Positions 46,760 to 55,597 of a stretch of DNA of 64,000 nucleotides are shown one piece after another. The stretch is from assembly GCF_004569505.1 (NCBI RefSeq), contig NZ_SPPK01000004.1, forward strand, positions 372,001-436,000. The letters run 5' to 3'. The notes below the pieces were generated by a model. It had not been told where the DNA came from and did not search any database. It was given only the letters and a program-made list of their open reading frames with translations. The translations under genes were made by a program, and so were the position numbers. Position 1 is the stretch's first letter. Every line of letters starts with the position of its first letter. Source of the DNA: Dysgonomonas mossii (GTDB lineage Bacteria > Bacteroidota > Bacteroidia > Bacteroidales > Dysgonomonadaceae).

Positions 46760-47215
46760 TAAAATATTTGCTATTGGAAAATATTTGCAAAGAAAAATAA
46801 TATTTTTCTATTGACAAAATGTATATGAATAATATTCTAGATTTTTTAAAAGATGAAAATACTCCAATTTTATCGCATACCATGCCTGCTATCTTTCTAT
46901 TTAATATATGATTCTATGATTTATTTCAAATATGCTTTCTTCTGAAAAAAATTAGCAATACAAGGCTCCCTAAGCATATCAAAAAAATAAATTTATAAGC
47001 AAAAGTTGTATTTTCTAAATTTAATTATTCATCTTTATATCATCTAATTACAGAATTATATAATTTTTTAATGTTAAAATATCAAAAAGGTGTAACCTTT
47101 TTTAATTTTTAACGACATATATAGTAAATGTTTCTAGATACAATGTCGTGAAACTTTATCAAAAGTTAATTCTGTGTGGCAGTAGGTTCTTCAAATATAA
47201 TAAACAACAGCGAAC
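46760..47215. other. Intergenic region between MarR and the ABC exporter operon
   Basis: This 456-bp gap between divergent units is very AT-rich and has no gene that I can support. Besides the MarR-side direct repeat it holds two inverted repeats on the exporter side. One is AAAAAGGT-GTA-ACCTTTTT at 47084-47102. The other is ACGACAT/ATGTCGT (47112-47118 and 47143-47149). Either could be an operator for the exporter operon. No good TTTG/TAnnTTTG pair is seen upstream of the ABC gene. Confidence 0.5.
46761..46788 (-). promoter_or_regulatory. Candidate MarR operator (11-bp direct repeat)
   Basis: AAAATATTTGC occurs twice, at 46761-46771 and 46778-46788, 17 bp apart start to start. Each copy contains the palindrome AAATATTT. 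The repeats begin 1 bp before the MarR start codon, where a bound regulator would block expression. Confidence 0.45.
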
Positions 47216-47911
47216 GTGATAAGAATAAATAGTTTAAACAAAACTTATTGGGGAAAATCGCCTTTACATGTATTGAAAGGGATTAATATGGATGTGGAAA
47301 GAGGTGAGTTAGTCTCTATAATGGGAGCTTCCGGTTCCGGGAAATCCACCTTGCTTAATATTCTCGGCATTCTGGATACCTATGATACCGGTGAATATTA
47401 TTTAGATAATGTCCTAATCAAAAATTTGAGTGAAACCCAAGCAGCTGAGTTGAGAAATAAGAAGATTGGTTTTATATTCCAGTCCTTCAACCTGATTACA
47501 TTCAAAAATGCTGTAGAAAACGTAGCGTTACCGCTATATTATCAGGGAGTTTCTCGAAAAAAACGTAATAGTATAGCTATGGAATATCTGGATAAGATGG
47601 GACTAGCGTCACATGCGAGCCATATGCCTAATGAACTCTCAGGAGGACAAAAACAGCGTGTCGCAATTGCCCGGGCTCTAATAGCCCAACCCCAGATAAT
47701 ACTGGCCGATGAACCTACAGGAGCCTTGGATAGTAAGACCTCAAGAGATGTAATGCAATTACTTCGACAGATCAATAACGACGACGGTATAACCATGCTT
47801 ATTGTAACCCATGAGCAATCTGTGGCTGATGCTACAGATCGAGTTATCCATATAAAGGATGGAATTATAGGTTCGATAGAAGTAAATGAGAACCCAATAA
47901 TAGCAATGTAA
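47216..47911 (+). CDS. ABC transporter ATP-binding protein (MacB/LolD type)
   Basis: The protein has 231 aa. Walker A is in GASGSGKSTLLNILG (about residue 37), the signature is LSGGQKQRVAIARAL (about 142), and Walker B is IILADEPTGALD (about 163). The length and VLKGINMDVERGELVSIMGA start match the MacB/LolD ATPase family. The start is a GTG: an in-frame TAA lies five codons upstream and no ATG precedes the conserved MIRINSLNKTYWG region. It energises the two FtsX-type permeases that follow (13 bp to the next gene). Confidence 0.93.
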   Translation: MIRINSLNKTYWGKSPLHVLKGINMDVERGELVSIMGASGSGKSTLLNILGILDTYDTGEYYLDNVLIKNLSETQAAELRNKKIGFIFQSFNLITFKNAVENVALPLYYQGVSRKKRNSIAMEYLDKMGLASHASHMPNELSGGQKQRVAIARALIAQPQIILADEPTGALDSKTSRDVMQLLRQINNDDGITMLIVTHEQSVADATDRVIHIKDGIIGSIEVNENPIIAM

Positions 47912-47924
47912 ACCCGGATTACTT

Positions 47925-49178
47925 ATGTTTGATTTTGATTCTATACGCGAAATATTTTCTACAATCGGCAAAAATAAGTTACGCACTTTTTTGACCAGTT
48001 TTGCTGTAGCATGGGGTATTTTTATGCTTATAATCTTATTGGCTGCAGGTAATGGGTTGAAAAATGGTGTTACTTCAAACTTTTCACGCAGGGCACAAAA
48101 CTCTGTTACATTGTGGCCCGGATGGACTTCAATGGCTTACAAGGGCCTTCCGACGAATAGACAAATAAAATTTGATCAAAAAGATTATGATCTAATACGA
48201 AATAAGATACCAGAGGTAGAATATGTCTCTGTTAGGTTGAGCCAAAGAGTAACTCTATCTTATGAAAAAGAGTATGGTTCGTGGGATATAGACGGCGTGT
48301 CACAGGATGCTTCTATTATCAATAATCTGAAAGTTGCAAATGGAAATGGCCGATTTCTCAATAAAATGGATGTTGACAATCGCCGCAAAGTGATAGTTCT
48401 CAGCCCCGATATGAAAAAGGTATTATTTAAAGATAAAGATCCTATAGACCAATATGTGATTGCTGATAATAATATAGCTTATCAGGTGATTGGGGTTTAC
48501 GATAATGAAGATATCTATGACAACAACCCTCCGGGCTATATTCCTTTCACAACAGCCCAGATGCTATATAACAAAGGTTATGGTTTTCGCAGGATTGATT
48601 TTACCGTAGTCGGATTGCCAACCAAAGAAGCAAACGAGAAATTTGTAGAAAGGCTCCGCCAACGAATGGGAACACTCCATAATTTTGACGCGGCCGACAG
48701 ATCTGCATTGTATGTTCGCAATACGGCAGAAGACATGTTGGAAGCACAAAGTATATTCTTTATTATCACTGCTTTTATCATTGTCATCGGAATTGCTTCA
48801 TTATTAGCGGGAATTGTTGGTGTAGGAAATATCATGCTTATAACGGTAAAAGAACGAACTAAAGAAATCGGTATTCGAAAGGCAATAGGAGCTACTCCTT
48901 TCTCTGTACTCAAGCTCATTATCTTTGAATCTATACTGATCACTACCGTAGCAGGCTATATTGGTATAGTCATTGGGGTTGGTATAACAGAAGGAATTAG
49001 TACAATTATGGCAAACGCACCATCGGATGGTCCTTCAATATTCAAAGATCCTACAGTAGATTTATCCACTGTAATATGGGCAACAGTGGTTCTGATTGTC
49101 GCAGGAACAATTGCTGGTCTTATACCTGCCCTGAAAGCGACAAAAGTGAGTCCAATAGAAGCGATGAGAGCCGAATAA
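47925..49178 (+). CDS. ABC transporter permease, MacB/FtsX family (first copy)
   Basis: The protein has 417 aa. One N-terminal membrane helix (about 22-44, FLTSFAVAWGIFMLIILLAA) is followed by a periplasmic MacB_PCD domain (about 50-270). The FtsX domain with three helices (about 285-417) holds the conserved loop VKERTKEIGIRKAIGATP and ends LKATKVSPIEAMRAE. It is the usual mechanotransmission permease. The following gene is a homologue with the same layout, so the pair probably forms a heterodimer with the ATPase. Confidence 0.92.
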   Translation: MFDFDSIREIFSTIGKNKLRTFLTSFAVAWGIFMLIILLAAGNGLKNGVTSNFSRRAQNSVTLWPGWTSMAYKGLPTNRQIKFDQKDYDLIRNKIPEVEYVSVRLSQRVTLSYEKEYGSWDIDGVSQDASIINNLKVANGNGRFLNKMDVDNRRKVIVLSPDMKKVLFKDKDPIDQYVIADNNIAYQVIGVYDNEDIYDNNPPGYIPFTTAQMLYNKGYGFRRIDFTVVGLPTKEANEKFVERLRQRMGTLHNFDAADRSALYVRNTAEDMLEAQSIFFIITAFIIVIGIASLLAGIVGVGNIMLITVKERTKEIGIRKAIGATPFSVLKLIIFESILITTVAGYIGIVIGVGITEGISTIMANAPSDGPSIFKDPTVDLSTVIWATVVLIVAGTIAGLIPALKATKVSPIEAMRAE

Positions 49179-49193
49179 TAAAAAAACCAGAAC

Positions 49194-50450
49194 ATGTTTG
49201 ATTTAGATAATTTACAAGAAATATGGGTAACGATCACTCGAAATAAGCTTCGAAGTTTTCTTACTTGCATAGGCGTTTCGTGGGGTATTTTTATGCTTAT
49301 TATCCTTATAGGTATCGGATATAGCTTTCAAGGTGGTATCATGAAAAACGTAAGCGGATTTGCATCCAACTCCTGCTTCTTTTGGACAGATGTCACCAGT
49401 GAACCGTATAAAGGATTCCGTAAAGGACGTTTCTGGTCGATGAACAGAAAAGATGTTACGCTGATCAGAGAGAAAGCCCAATCTGTGGAATATATTTCTC
49501 CTGTACTCTTTGGAAATAGCGGAGATAAAAATGTTGTACGTGGACGAAAATCAGGATCGTATGGAACAAGAGGTATATATCCCGATCATTTCAATATAGA
49601 ACAACAGCACATACTCATGGGACGGGTATTCAACGAATTGGATATAGCGGGCACTCGCAAAGTATGCGTAATCGGACGAGAGGTTTATGAAACATTATTT
49701 CAGCCGGGGGAAAATCCCGAAGGACAATATATTAGAGTAAATGGAATATACTTTCAAGTAATTGGAGTGATTCGTCCTAAGTCGAACATGTCGATCGGCG
49801 GAGATGTAGAATCAACGGTTTTTATTCCATTCTCTACAATGCAACAGGCCTTTAACCAAGGAGACAAAGTATATTTTATGGCATGTACGGCTAAACCAGG
49901 TTATCCAGCCTCTGTGGTAGAAGAAGAGGTTACAGCGATAATAAAAACAGCACATGACATATCTCCTACCGATGAAAAAGCCGTAGGTAGCTTTAATATA
50001 GAAAAACAGTTTCAGATTTTCAACAACTTATTTTTAGGTATTGATTTCCTTATATGGTTTGTGGGAATAGGAGCTTTGTTATCCGGCATTATAGGTATCA
50101 GTAATATTATGCTGGTAACAGTACGTGAACGAACCCGCGAAATTGGAGTGCGACGTGCTATCGGAGCGAAGCCAATAACAATAGTGAAGCAAATTTTAAG
50201 TGAAAGCTTTGTTTTAACGACAATCGCCGGATTTGCAGGCTTCTTTGCAGGAATAGCACTCATAGAAATCATCAGCTACGTCATGAGCAAAAATATAAGT
50301 GATGACGTATTTCTCATACCACCGCTAGTTTCATTCTGGACAGCAATAGCTGCATTAGGAGTATTGATCGTATCGGGTATACTTTCGGGATTGATGCCTG
50401 CAATGAGAGCACTGCGCATAAAAGCAATCGATGCTATCAGAGAAGAATAA
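49194..50450 (+). CDS. ABC transporter permease, MacB/FtsX family (second copy)
   Basis: The protein has 418 aa with the same order as the preceding gene: N-terminal helix (SFLTCIGVSWGIFMLIILIG), periplasmic domain, then FtsX helices with VRERTREIGVRRAIGAKP and the end MRALRIKAIDAIREE. It starts 15 bp after the first permease. The two proteins match well in the helices and less in the periplasmic domain, as expected if each contacts the adaptor differently. The adaptor gene follows 37 bp downstream. Confidence 0.92.
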   Translation: MFDLDNLQEIWVTITRNKLRSFLTCIGVSWGIFMLIILIGIGYSFQGGIMKNVSGFASNSCFFWTDVTSEPYKGFRKGRFWSMNRKDVTLIREKAQSVEYISPVLFGNSGDKNVVRGRKSGSYGTRGIYPDHFNIEQQHILMGRVFNELDIAGTRKVCVIGREVYETLFQPGENPEGQYIRVNGIYFQVIGVIRPKSNMSIGGDVESTVFIPFSTMQQAFNQGDKVYFMACTAKPGYPASVVEEEVTAIIKTAHDISPTDEKAVGSFNIEKQFQIFNNLFLGIDFLIWFVGIGALLSGIIGISNIMLVTVRERTREIGVRRAIGAKPITIVKQILSESFVLTTIAGFAGFFAGIALIEIISYVMSKNISDDVFLIPPLVSFWTAIAALGVLIVSGILSGLMPAMRALRIKAIDAIREE

Positions 50451-50487
50451 TTTACTGTAAAGAATAAAAAATAGAAAATTAAATAAT

Positions 50488-51603
50488 ATGAAAGCTTTAA
50501 AAATTATTGGACTAGTACTTATCGGATTAATTTTCGTTGGTACATTATATTTTCTTTTTAGAAAATCACAACCGAAGAAGATTGTTTATGAAATATCAAC
50601 TGTAGAATCGGGAGATATAGAAAACACTACTGTAGCAACAGGTAAGGTATCACCCCGTGATGAAATTCTTATCAAGCCTCAGATTTCCGGGATTGTATCG
50701 GAGGTGCTGAAAGAAGCCGGTGATTTTGTAAAAGAAGGGGAAATTATCGCTACGGTAAAAGTAATACCAGAGGTTTCTCAGTTGAATAGTGCAGAATCGA
50801 GAGTTAATGTTGCTCGCATCAACCTGAACCAGATAAAAGCGGAATACGACAGACAGAAACAGCTTTTTGGTAAAGGTGTAATAGCCAAGGAAGAGATGGA
50901 TAAATCGGAGGCAGACTACAAAAAAGCTGTAGAAGAACTCGATAACTCTAAAGATAATTTAGATATTGTAAAAAATGGGATTTCTAAAAAAACAGCACAA
51001 TATAGTAATACTCAGATCAGATCTACTATTACTGGTATGATACTAGATGTTCCTATTAAAGTCGGAAACTCTGTTATTCAGGCCAATACATTTAATGATG
51101 GTACTACTATAGCTAGTGTAGCCAACATGAACGATATGATCTTTATTGGAAAAGTAGACGAAACCGAAGTCGGACGTATACATACGGGTATGCCCATGAA
51201 ACTATCTGTAGGTGCTATAGAAAACAAAAAATTTGATGCTGTTCTGGAATATATTGCACCAAAAGGAGTTGAAGAAAACGGAGCGATTTTGTTTGAAATA
51301 AAAGCTGCTGCTCGTATACCTGATACAGTACTTATTCGTGCCGGATACAGTGCAAATGCTGAAATCGTATTATCTAAGGCTGAGAAAGTATTATCTATAC
51401 CGGAAAGTACAATAACATTCAGTAATGACTCTGCGTATGTTTATGTGCTAAAAGATTCTATAGAACAATTATTTGATAAAAAACTAATTACTACAGGATT
51501 ATCTGACGGAATAAAAGTAGAAGTAAAATCCGGGTTGAAGAAGGGAGATAAGATCAGAGGAAACGAAATTTCAGATAAATCTAAAAAAACGGCTCAAAAA
51601 TAG
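50488..51603 (+). CDS. Periplasmic adaptor of the MacA/HlyD family
   Basis: The protein has 371 aa. It has a single N-terminal membrane helix (about 4-24, IIGLVLIGLIFVGTLYFLF), a biotinyl-lipoyl-like domain (IKPQISGIVSEVLKEAGDFV), a coiled-coil hairpin (about 105-180, VARINLNQIKAEYDRQKQLF), then the beta-barrel (MIFIGKVDETEVGRIHTGMP) and membrane-proximal domains. It joins inner-membrane ABC permeases to the TolC-type channel. The lysine-rich C-terminus (DKSKKTAQK) has no known role. Confidence 0.93.
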   Translation: MKALKIIGLVLIGLIFVGTLYFLFRKSQPKKIVYEISTVESGDIENTTVATGKVSPRDEILIKPQISGIVSEVLKEAGDFVKEGEIIATVKVIPEVSQLNSAESRVNVARINLNQIKAEYDRQKQLFGKGVIAKEEMDKSEADYKKAVEELDNSKDNLDIVKNGISKKTAQYSNTQIRSTITGMILDVPIKVGNSVIQANTFNDGTTIASVANMNDMIFIGKVDETEVGRIHTGMPMKLSVGAIENKKFDAVLEYIAPKGVEENGAILFEIKAAARIPDTVLIRAGYSANAEIVLSKAEKVLSIPESTITFSNDSAYVYVLKDSIEQLFDKKLITTGLSDGIKVEVKSGLKKGDKIRGNEISDKSKKTAQK

Positions 51604-51627
51604 ACCGATAGGATAATATATACAATT

Positions 51628-53109
51628 ATGAAAAAAACAATAACACTCTGTGTCCTATTAAGTTTCTGTTTTACAATACAAGCACAAACGGTAAGAAAAA
51701 GGACATATGTAGAAAAGGCTGAACCTCGTTCTGAAAAGACCTTAGATGAGACGGCAGATTCAACTAAAATATCAGAAGAACGCTCGGTAGAACCTGTACA
51801 AGTAAAAACTCCACTTTTTTCTCAAGGAACCGGGAAGTGGACATTGAAACAGTGTGTTGATTATGCAGTAGAGAATAATATTGACCTTCGACAACAATCT
51901 CTGAATGTAAAAAGTGCAGAAATAGATTTGAGCACATCAAAGAATAGTCGCCTTCCAAATTTAAACGGAAATATTGGACAAGATTTTAACTTTGGTCGTT
52001 CTATCAGAACCACAACAAATGCTGTAGGAACAGGAAATACAGGGTCTACCAGCTTTGGTATATCAACATCTGTACCTCTATTTACAGGATTCCGTATTCC
52101 AAATCAAATCAAATCGGATGAATTGAATTTGCAAGCTGCAGTCGAAGGATTGAAAAAAGCAAAAGAAAATCTAGAACTACAAGTAGTATCGTTATATCTA
52201 GATGTACTTTTCAAAAAAGAAATCCTAAAGGCATATAAAGACCAAGTATCTTATAGTTCTCAGCAAGTAGAGCGCACACAGTTGTTACTTGAAGCTGGAA
52301 AGGTTCCGTCATCACAATTGTACGATATCAAAGCGCAGTTAGCTAAAGATGAACTGAATGTGACTATGGCAAATAACGACCTTGATTTATCTCTTCTAAA
52401 TCTGTTACAATCACTAAATTTGCCAACAACTAAAGATTTTGACATAGAAGAACCTAATTTAGGAGATGTTGTATATGATAATATTTCTAGTATAATACCA
52501 CCCGATCAGGTTTACACTATGGCATTAGAAACAAAACCCCATGTTAAAGAGGCTCAATATAAGCTAGGAAGCTCTCAGAAATTATTAAAGGTTGCTCAGT
52601 CAGGATACTATCCTACTTTAGATATGACTATGCGCTATGGTACGGGATTTGATCGTATTTATAAAAAAGGGGTAGATCAGGAAAGCATATCTAAACAACT
52701 TAGTCAAAATCAGACTAAATATATAGGATTCTCTCTGAATATCCCGATCTTCAATCGCTTCCAAACACGTAATCAAGTGCGTAGCGCGCGATTAAGCATA
52801 GAAAACCAAACTCTAGCTTTAGACAATGTAAAACTTGCTCTATACAAGGAAATACAACAAGCATATCAGAGTGCTGTCGCTGCTCAGGCTAAATACGGCT
52901 CTACAGATAAGGCCTACGATGCAGCGGAAGAATCTTTCAAGTATGCACAAGAAAGATATGAAATAGGAAAATCTACTGTTTTTGAATTTAATGAAGCGAA
53001 AACTAAATTATTGACAAGTAGATCAGAACAGATTCAGGCGAAGTATGATTTCCTTTTTAGAAGTAAAATATTAGATTTCTACCAAGGAAAGCCTATACAT
53101 TTGGAATAA
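51628..53109 (+). CDS. TolC-family outer-membrane efflux protein
   Basis: The protein has 493 aa with a signal peptide (about 1-20, ending IQAQ). A linker of about 45 polar residues precedes the core, which begins WTLKQCVDYAVENNIDLRQQ, the typical TolC N-terminal motif. Two structural repeats follow, each with a long coiled-coil helix and strand pair (SLNIPIFNRFQTRNQVRSAR in the second). It forms the exit duct of the five-gene exporter. A hairpin terminator follows 31 bp after the stop codon. Substrate is unknown; MacAB relatives export peptides, lipids and antibiotics. Confidence 0.93.
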   Translation: MKKTITLCVLLSFCFTIQAQTVRKRTYVEKAEPRSEKTLDETADSTKISEERSVEPVQVKTPLFSQGTGKWTLKQCVDYAVENNIDLRQQSLNVKSAEIDLSTSKNSRLPNLNGNIGQDFNFGRSIRTTTNAVGTGNTGSTSFGISTSVPLFTGFRIPNQIKSDELNLQAAVEGLKKAKENLELQVVSLYLDVLFKKEILKAYKDQVSYSSQQVERTQLLLEAGKVPSSQLYDIKAQLAKDELNVTMANNDLDLSLLNLLQSLNLPTTKDFDIEEPNLGDVVYDNISSIIPPDQVYTMALETKPHVKEAQYKLGSSQKLLKVAQSGYYPTLDMTMRYGTGFDRIYKKGVDQESISKQLSQNQTKYIGFSLNIPIFNRFQTRNQVRSARLSIENQTLALDNVKLALYKEIQQAYQSAVAAQAKYGSTDKAYDAAEESFKYAQERYEIGKSTVFEFNEAKTKLLTSRSEQIQAKYDFLFRSKILDFYQGKPIHLE

Positions 53110-53140
53110 TTGAGTTTAATGTAGAATCAAGTGTTATCAG

Positions 53141-53180
53141 ATTCCGTGAAATTATCTTAAGTTTCACGGAATTTTTATTT
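53141..53180 (+). terminator. Intrinsic terminator of the exporter operon
   Basis: An 11-bp perfect stem (ATTCCGTGAAA, 53141-53151, with TTTCACGGAAT, 53162-53172), a 10-nt loop and a T-rich tail (TTTTATTTT) lie 31 bp after the TolC stop codon. Confidence 0.85.
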
Positions 53181-53222
53181 TAAAAACATGCCTTTAGAGT
53201 CAATTCTCTAGCGAAAAAATTA

Positions 53223-53230
53223 TATATTTG
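53223..53230 (+). promoter_or_regulatory. Candidate -7 box for the NfeD/flotillin pair
   Basis: TATATTTG matches TAnnTTTG and lies 43 bp before the start codon of the NfeD-like gene, just after the preceding operon's terminator. No good -33 TTTG is found at the expected distance, so support is modest. Confidence 0.4.
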
Positions 53231-53273
53231 TATAAAGCTTAAATATAATTAACACCATTAACTAAAACCTATA

Positions 53274-53849
53274 ATGAAAGAGTTTTTTGCTAATATGGAT
53301 GGCACTCAACAGTTTTATTGGTATATAGCCATCGGAGCGAGTGTAATATTTATTATACAAACAATAATGACCTTTGTTGGAGCCGATGCGGATACAGGTG
53401 TTGATGCAGATTTTGATGGAAATCTAGATGGCGGAGATTCTCCTTTTCAGCTTTTTTCTCTTCGAAACCTAATTAATTTTCTTCTCGGATTTGGATGGGC
53501 TGGAGTATCACTTTACAATGTTATAGAAAACAATATTCTTTTAGCTATTGTCGCGTTTCTGGTAGGAGTACTCTTCATTGCATTCTTTTTCTTTATCATG
53601 CGAGCGTTACTAAAACTATCAGAAGATAATAGCTTTAAAATAGAAGATACAATAGGTAAAACCGCAGATGTTTATCTTTCTATTCCTGCGGCAAAAACAG
53701 GAAAAGGTAAGGTCTTTATTAGTGTTAGGGGTTCTACTCATGAACTTTCAGCTATCACCAACAGCGTTGATGAAATCAAAAACGGCTCATTAGTGAAGGT
53801 TGTAGGTATAGAAGGAGATATATTAATTGTTACTCCTTTAACTCTCTAA
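53274..53849 (+). CDS. NfeD/YqiJ-like membrane protein with OB-fold domain
   Basis: The protein has 191 aa. Three hydrophobic segments (about 16-36, 65-85 and 90-112) precede a C-terminal OB-fold-like domain (about 120-191, IGKTADVYLSIPAAKTGKGK and LVKVVGIEGDILIVTPL). An acidic loop lies between the first two helices (DADTGVDADFDGNLDGGD). Such proteins are regularly encoded next to flotillins and are thought to stabilise or scaffold flotillin rafts. The flotillin gene follows 53 bp downstream. Confidence 0.85.
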   Translation: MKEFFANMDGTQQFYWYIAIGASVIFIIQTIMTFVGADADTGVDADFDGNLDGGDSPFQLFSLRNLINFLLGFGWAGVSLYNVIENNILLAIVAFLVGVLFIAFFFFIMRALLKLSEDNSFKIEDTIGKTADVYLSIPAAKTGKGKVFISVRGSTHELSAITNSVDEIKNGSLVKVVGIEGDILIVTPLTL

Positions 53850-53902
53850 CAACTATTCTTTGATTGAACAAATACAATAAATTTTAAAATAAAACTCTTA
53901 TT

Positions 53903-55465
53903 ATGGAAGGATTATTTGAAGGAACAGGAGTTCTTTTTGTAGTGGCTATAATTGTAATATTTGTCCTCATTATGACAATGGTATCTAGGTACAAGCGTTG
54001 TCCGTCGGACAAAATATTAGTTGTATATGGCAAAACAGGAGGAGCTTCAGCCAAATGTATACACGGTGGAGGTGCTTTTATCTGGCCGGTAGTACAAGAT
54101 TTTGCTTATTTAGACTTGAAGCCGATATCTATCGAGGCCAATCTGACTAGTGCATTGAGTAAACAGAACATTAGAGTCGATGTACCATGTCGATTTACTA
54201 TTGCGATTTCTACAGAGAAGGAGAATATGAATAATGCGGCAGAGAGATTATTAGGCTTGACCACTTCGCAAATACAAGAATTGGCGAAAGATATCTTATT
54301 CGGTCAGCTTCGTTTGGTGATTGCCACAATGATGATTGAAGAAATCAACTCGGATCGTGATAAATTTCTGGATAATATTTCTAAAAATGTAGATACCGAA
54401 TTACGTAAAATTGGTCTTAAGTTAATCAACGTAAACGTAACTGATATCAATGATGAATCAGGGTATATAGAAGCTCTAGGGAAAGAAGCTGCTGCTAAAG
54501 CCATCAATGAGGCGAAAGTGAGTGTAGCTGAACAAGAAAAAATGGGTGAAACAGGAAAGGCTGTAGCCGATAGACTTCGTGATGTACAAATAGCCGAAAC
54601 ACATCGGGATAGAGATGTGCAGATAGCTATAGCTCAGAAGGACAAAGAGGTTAGCATTGCCGGAGCATTCAGAGATGAGTCGATTGGTAAAGCTGAAGCA
54701 ACGAGAGATACTCGTGTAAAAACGGCTGAAGCAAATGCTGTAGCAGTAAAAGGAGAGAATATTGCAAAAATAGAAATTGCAGGCTCCGATGCTCTTCGTC
54801 GTGAAAAGGAAGCAGAAGCCTTGAGACTTGCTGTTTCGTCCGAAAAAGTACAAGAAGCAAAAGCTTTGGAAGAAGCGTATCAGGCAGAACAAAGAGCCGA
54901 GTTGGCTCGTTCTGAAAGAGAACGTTCTACTCAAATAGCTAACGTTGTAATTCCTGCTGAGATAGAGAAACAAAAAATCATTATTGAAGCTCAAGCTAAG
55001 GCTGAACAGTTGAGAGAACAAGCTCGAGGTGAGGCTGATGCTATATTTGCCAAAATGGATGCAGAAGCTCGAGGATTGTATGAAATACTATCTAAACAAG
55101 CGGAAGGTTATAAAGGTGTTGTAAATGCAGCCGGAGGCGATCCTGTAGCAGCATATCAGTTACTACTGATAGAAAAGCTTCCTGAACTGGTGAAAACTCA
55201 GGTTGAAGCGATCAAGAATCTTAAAATTGATAAGATTACTGTTTGGGATTCGTCAGGTAACAATAGCAATGGTCAAACAACTACAGCTAATTTTGTTTCA
55301 GGTCTTATGAAGTCTGTTCCTCCACTCAATGATTTATTCAAGATGGCCGGAATGAATCTTCCTTCGTATCTGAAAGGCGATGCAGAGAAAGCCGGAATTA
55401 CCATCCCTCTTGCGCATCCTATAGAAGATGAAAACAAGAACGAAAAGGAAGATACGAAGAAATAA
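53903..55465 (+). CDS. Flotillin-like SPFH-domain protein (YqiK/FloT type)
   Basis: The protein has 520 aa. An N-terminal membrane segment (about 9-28, LFVVAIIVIFVLIMTMVSRY) is followed by the SPFH/band-7 domain (about 30-200, CPSDKILVVYGKTGG and LRKIGLKLINVNVTDIND). A long coiled-coil flotillin domain rich in Glu, Ala and Arg follows (about 200-400). The C-terminus (about 400-520) holds GGDPVAAYQLLLIEKLPELV and a charged tail. Bacterial flotillins organise membrane microdomains. It forms a two-gene operon with the NfeD-like gene and ends at a strong terminator. Confidence 0.94.
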   Translation: MEGLFEGTGVLFVVAIIVIFVLIMTMVSRYKRCPSDKILVVYGKTGGASAKCIHGGGAFIWPVVQDFAYLDLKPISIEANLTSALSKQNIRVDVPCRFTIAISTEKENMNNAAERLLGLTTSQIQELAKDILFGQLRLVIATMMIEEINSDRDKFLDNISKNVDTELRKIGLKLINVNVTDINDESGYIEALGKEAAAKAINEAKVSVAEQEKMGETGKAVADRLRDVQIAETHRDRDVQIAIAQKDKEVSIAGAFRDESIGKAEATRDTRVKTAEANAVAVKGENIAKIEIAGSDALRREKEAEALRLAVSSEKVQEAKALEEAYQAEQRAELARSERERSTQIANVVIPAEIEKQKIIIEAQAKAEQLREQARGEADAIFAKMDAEARGLYEILSKQAEGYKGVVNAAGGDPVAAYQLLLIEKLPELVKTQVEAIKNLKIDKITVWDSSGNNSNGQTTTANFVSGLMKSVPPLNDLFKMAGMNLPSYLKGDAEKAGITIPLAHPIEDENKNEKEDTKK

Positions 55466-55470
55466 AAATA

Positions 55471-55511
55471 AATAAAGACCATTCTTAAATCATAGAATGG
55501 TCTTTATTTTT
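55471..55511 (+). terminator. Terminator after the flotillin gene
   Basis: A 15-bp perfect stem pairs 55471-55485 (AATAAAGACCATTCT) with 55494-55508 around an 8-nt loop and is followed by T residues. It lies 5 bp after the stop codon. The A-rich opposite side would let it also act on minus-strand transcripts. Confidence 0.9.
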
Positions 55512-55597
55512 TAATCTATTATTCTAAAAAAGAAGCCCTGTGCTTTATATACATAAGGGCTGCTTAGCAACTATAATAAAAAACACTAGATTTTAGC

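Noticed and set aside
54476..55021. A 181-codon open frame on the minus strand within the flotillin gene
   Set aside because: It is antisense to the coiled-coil part of a certain gene; the repetitive Glu/Ala/Arg codons keep the opposite frame free of stops, and its protein (Phe/Ser/Tyr-rich) looks non-coding.
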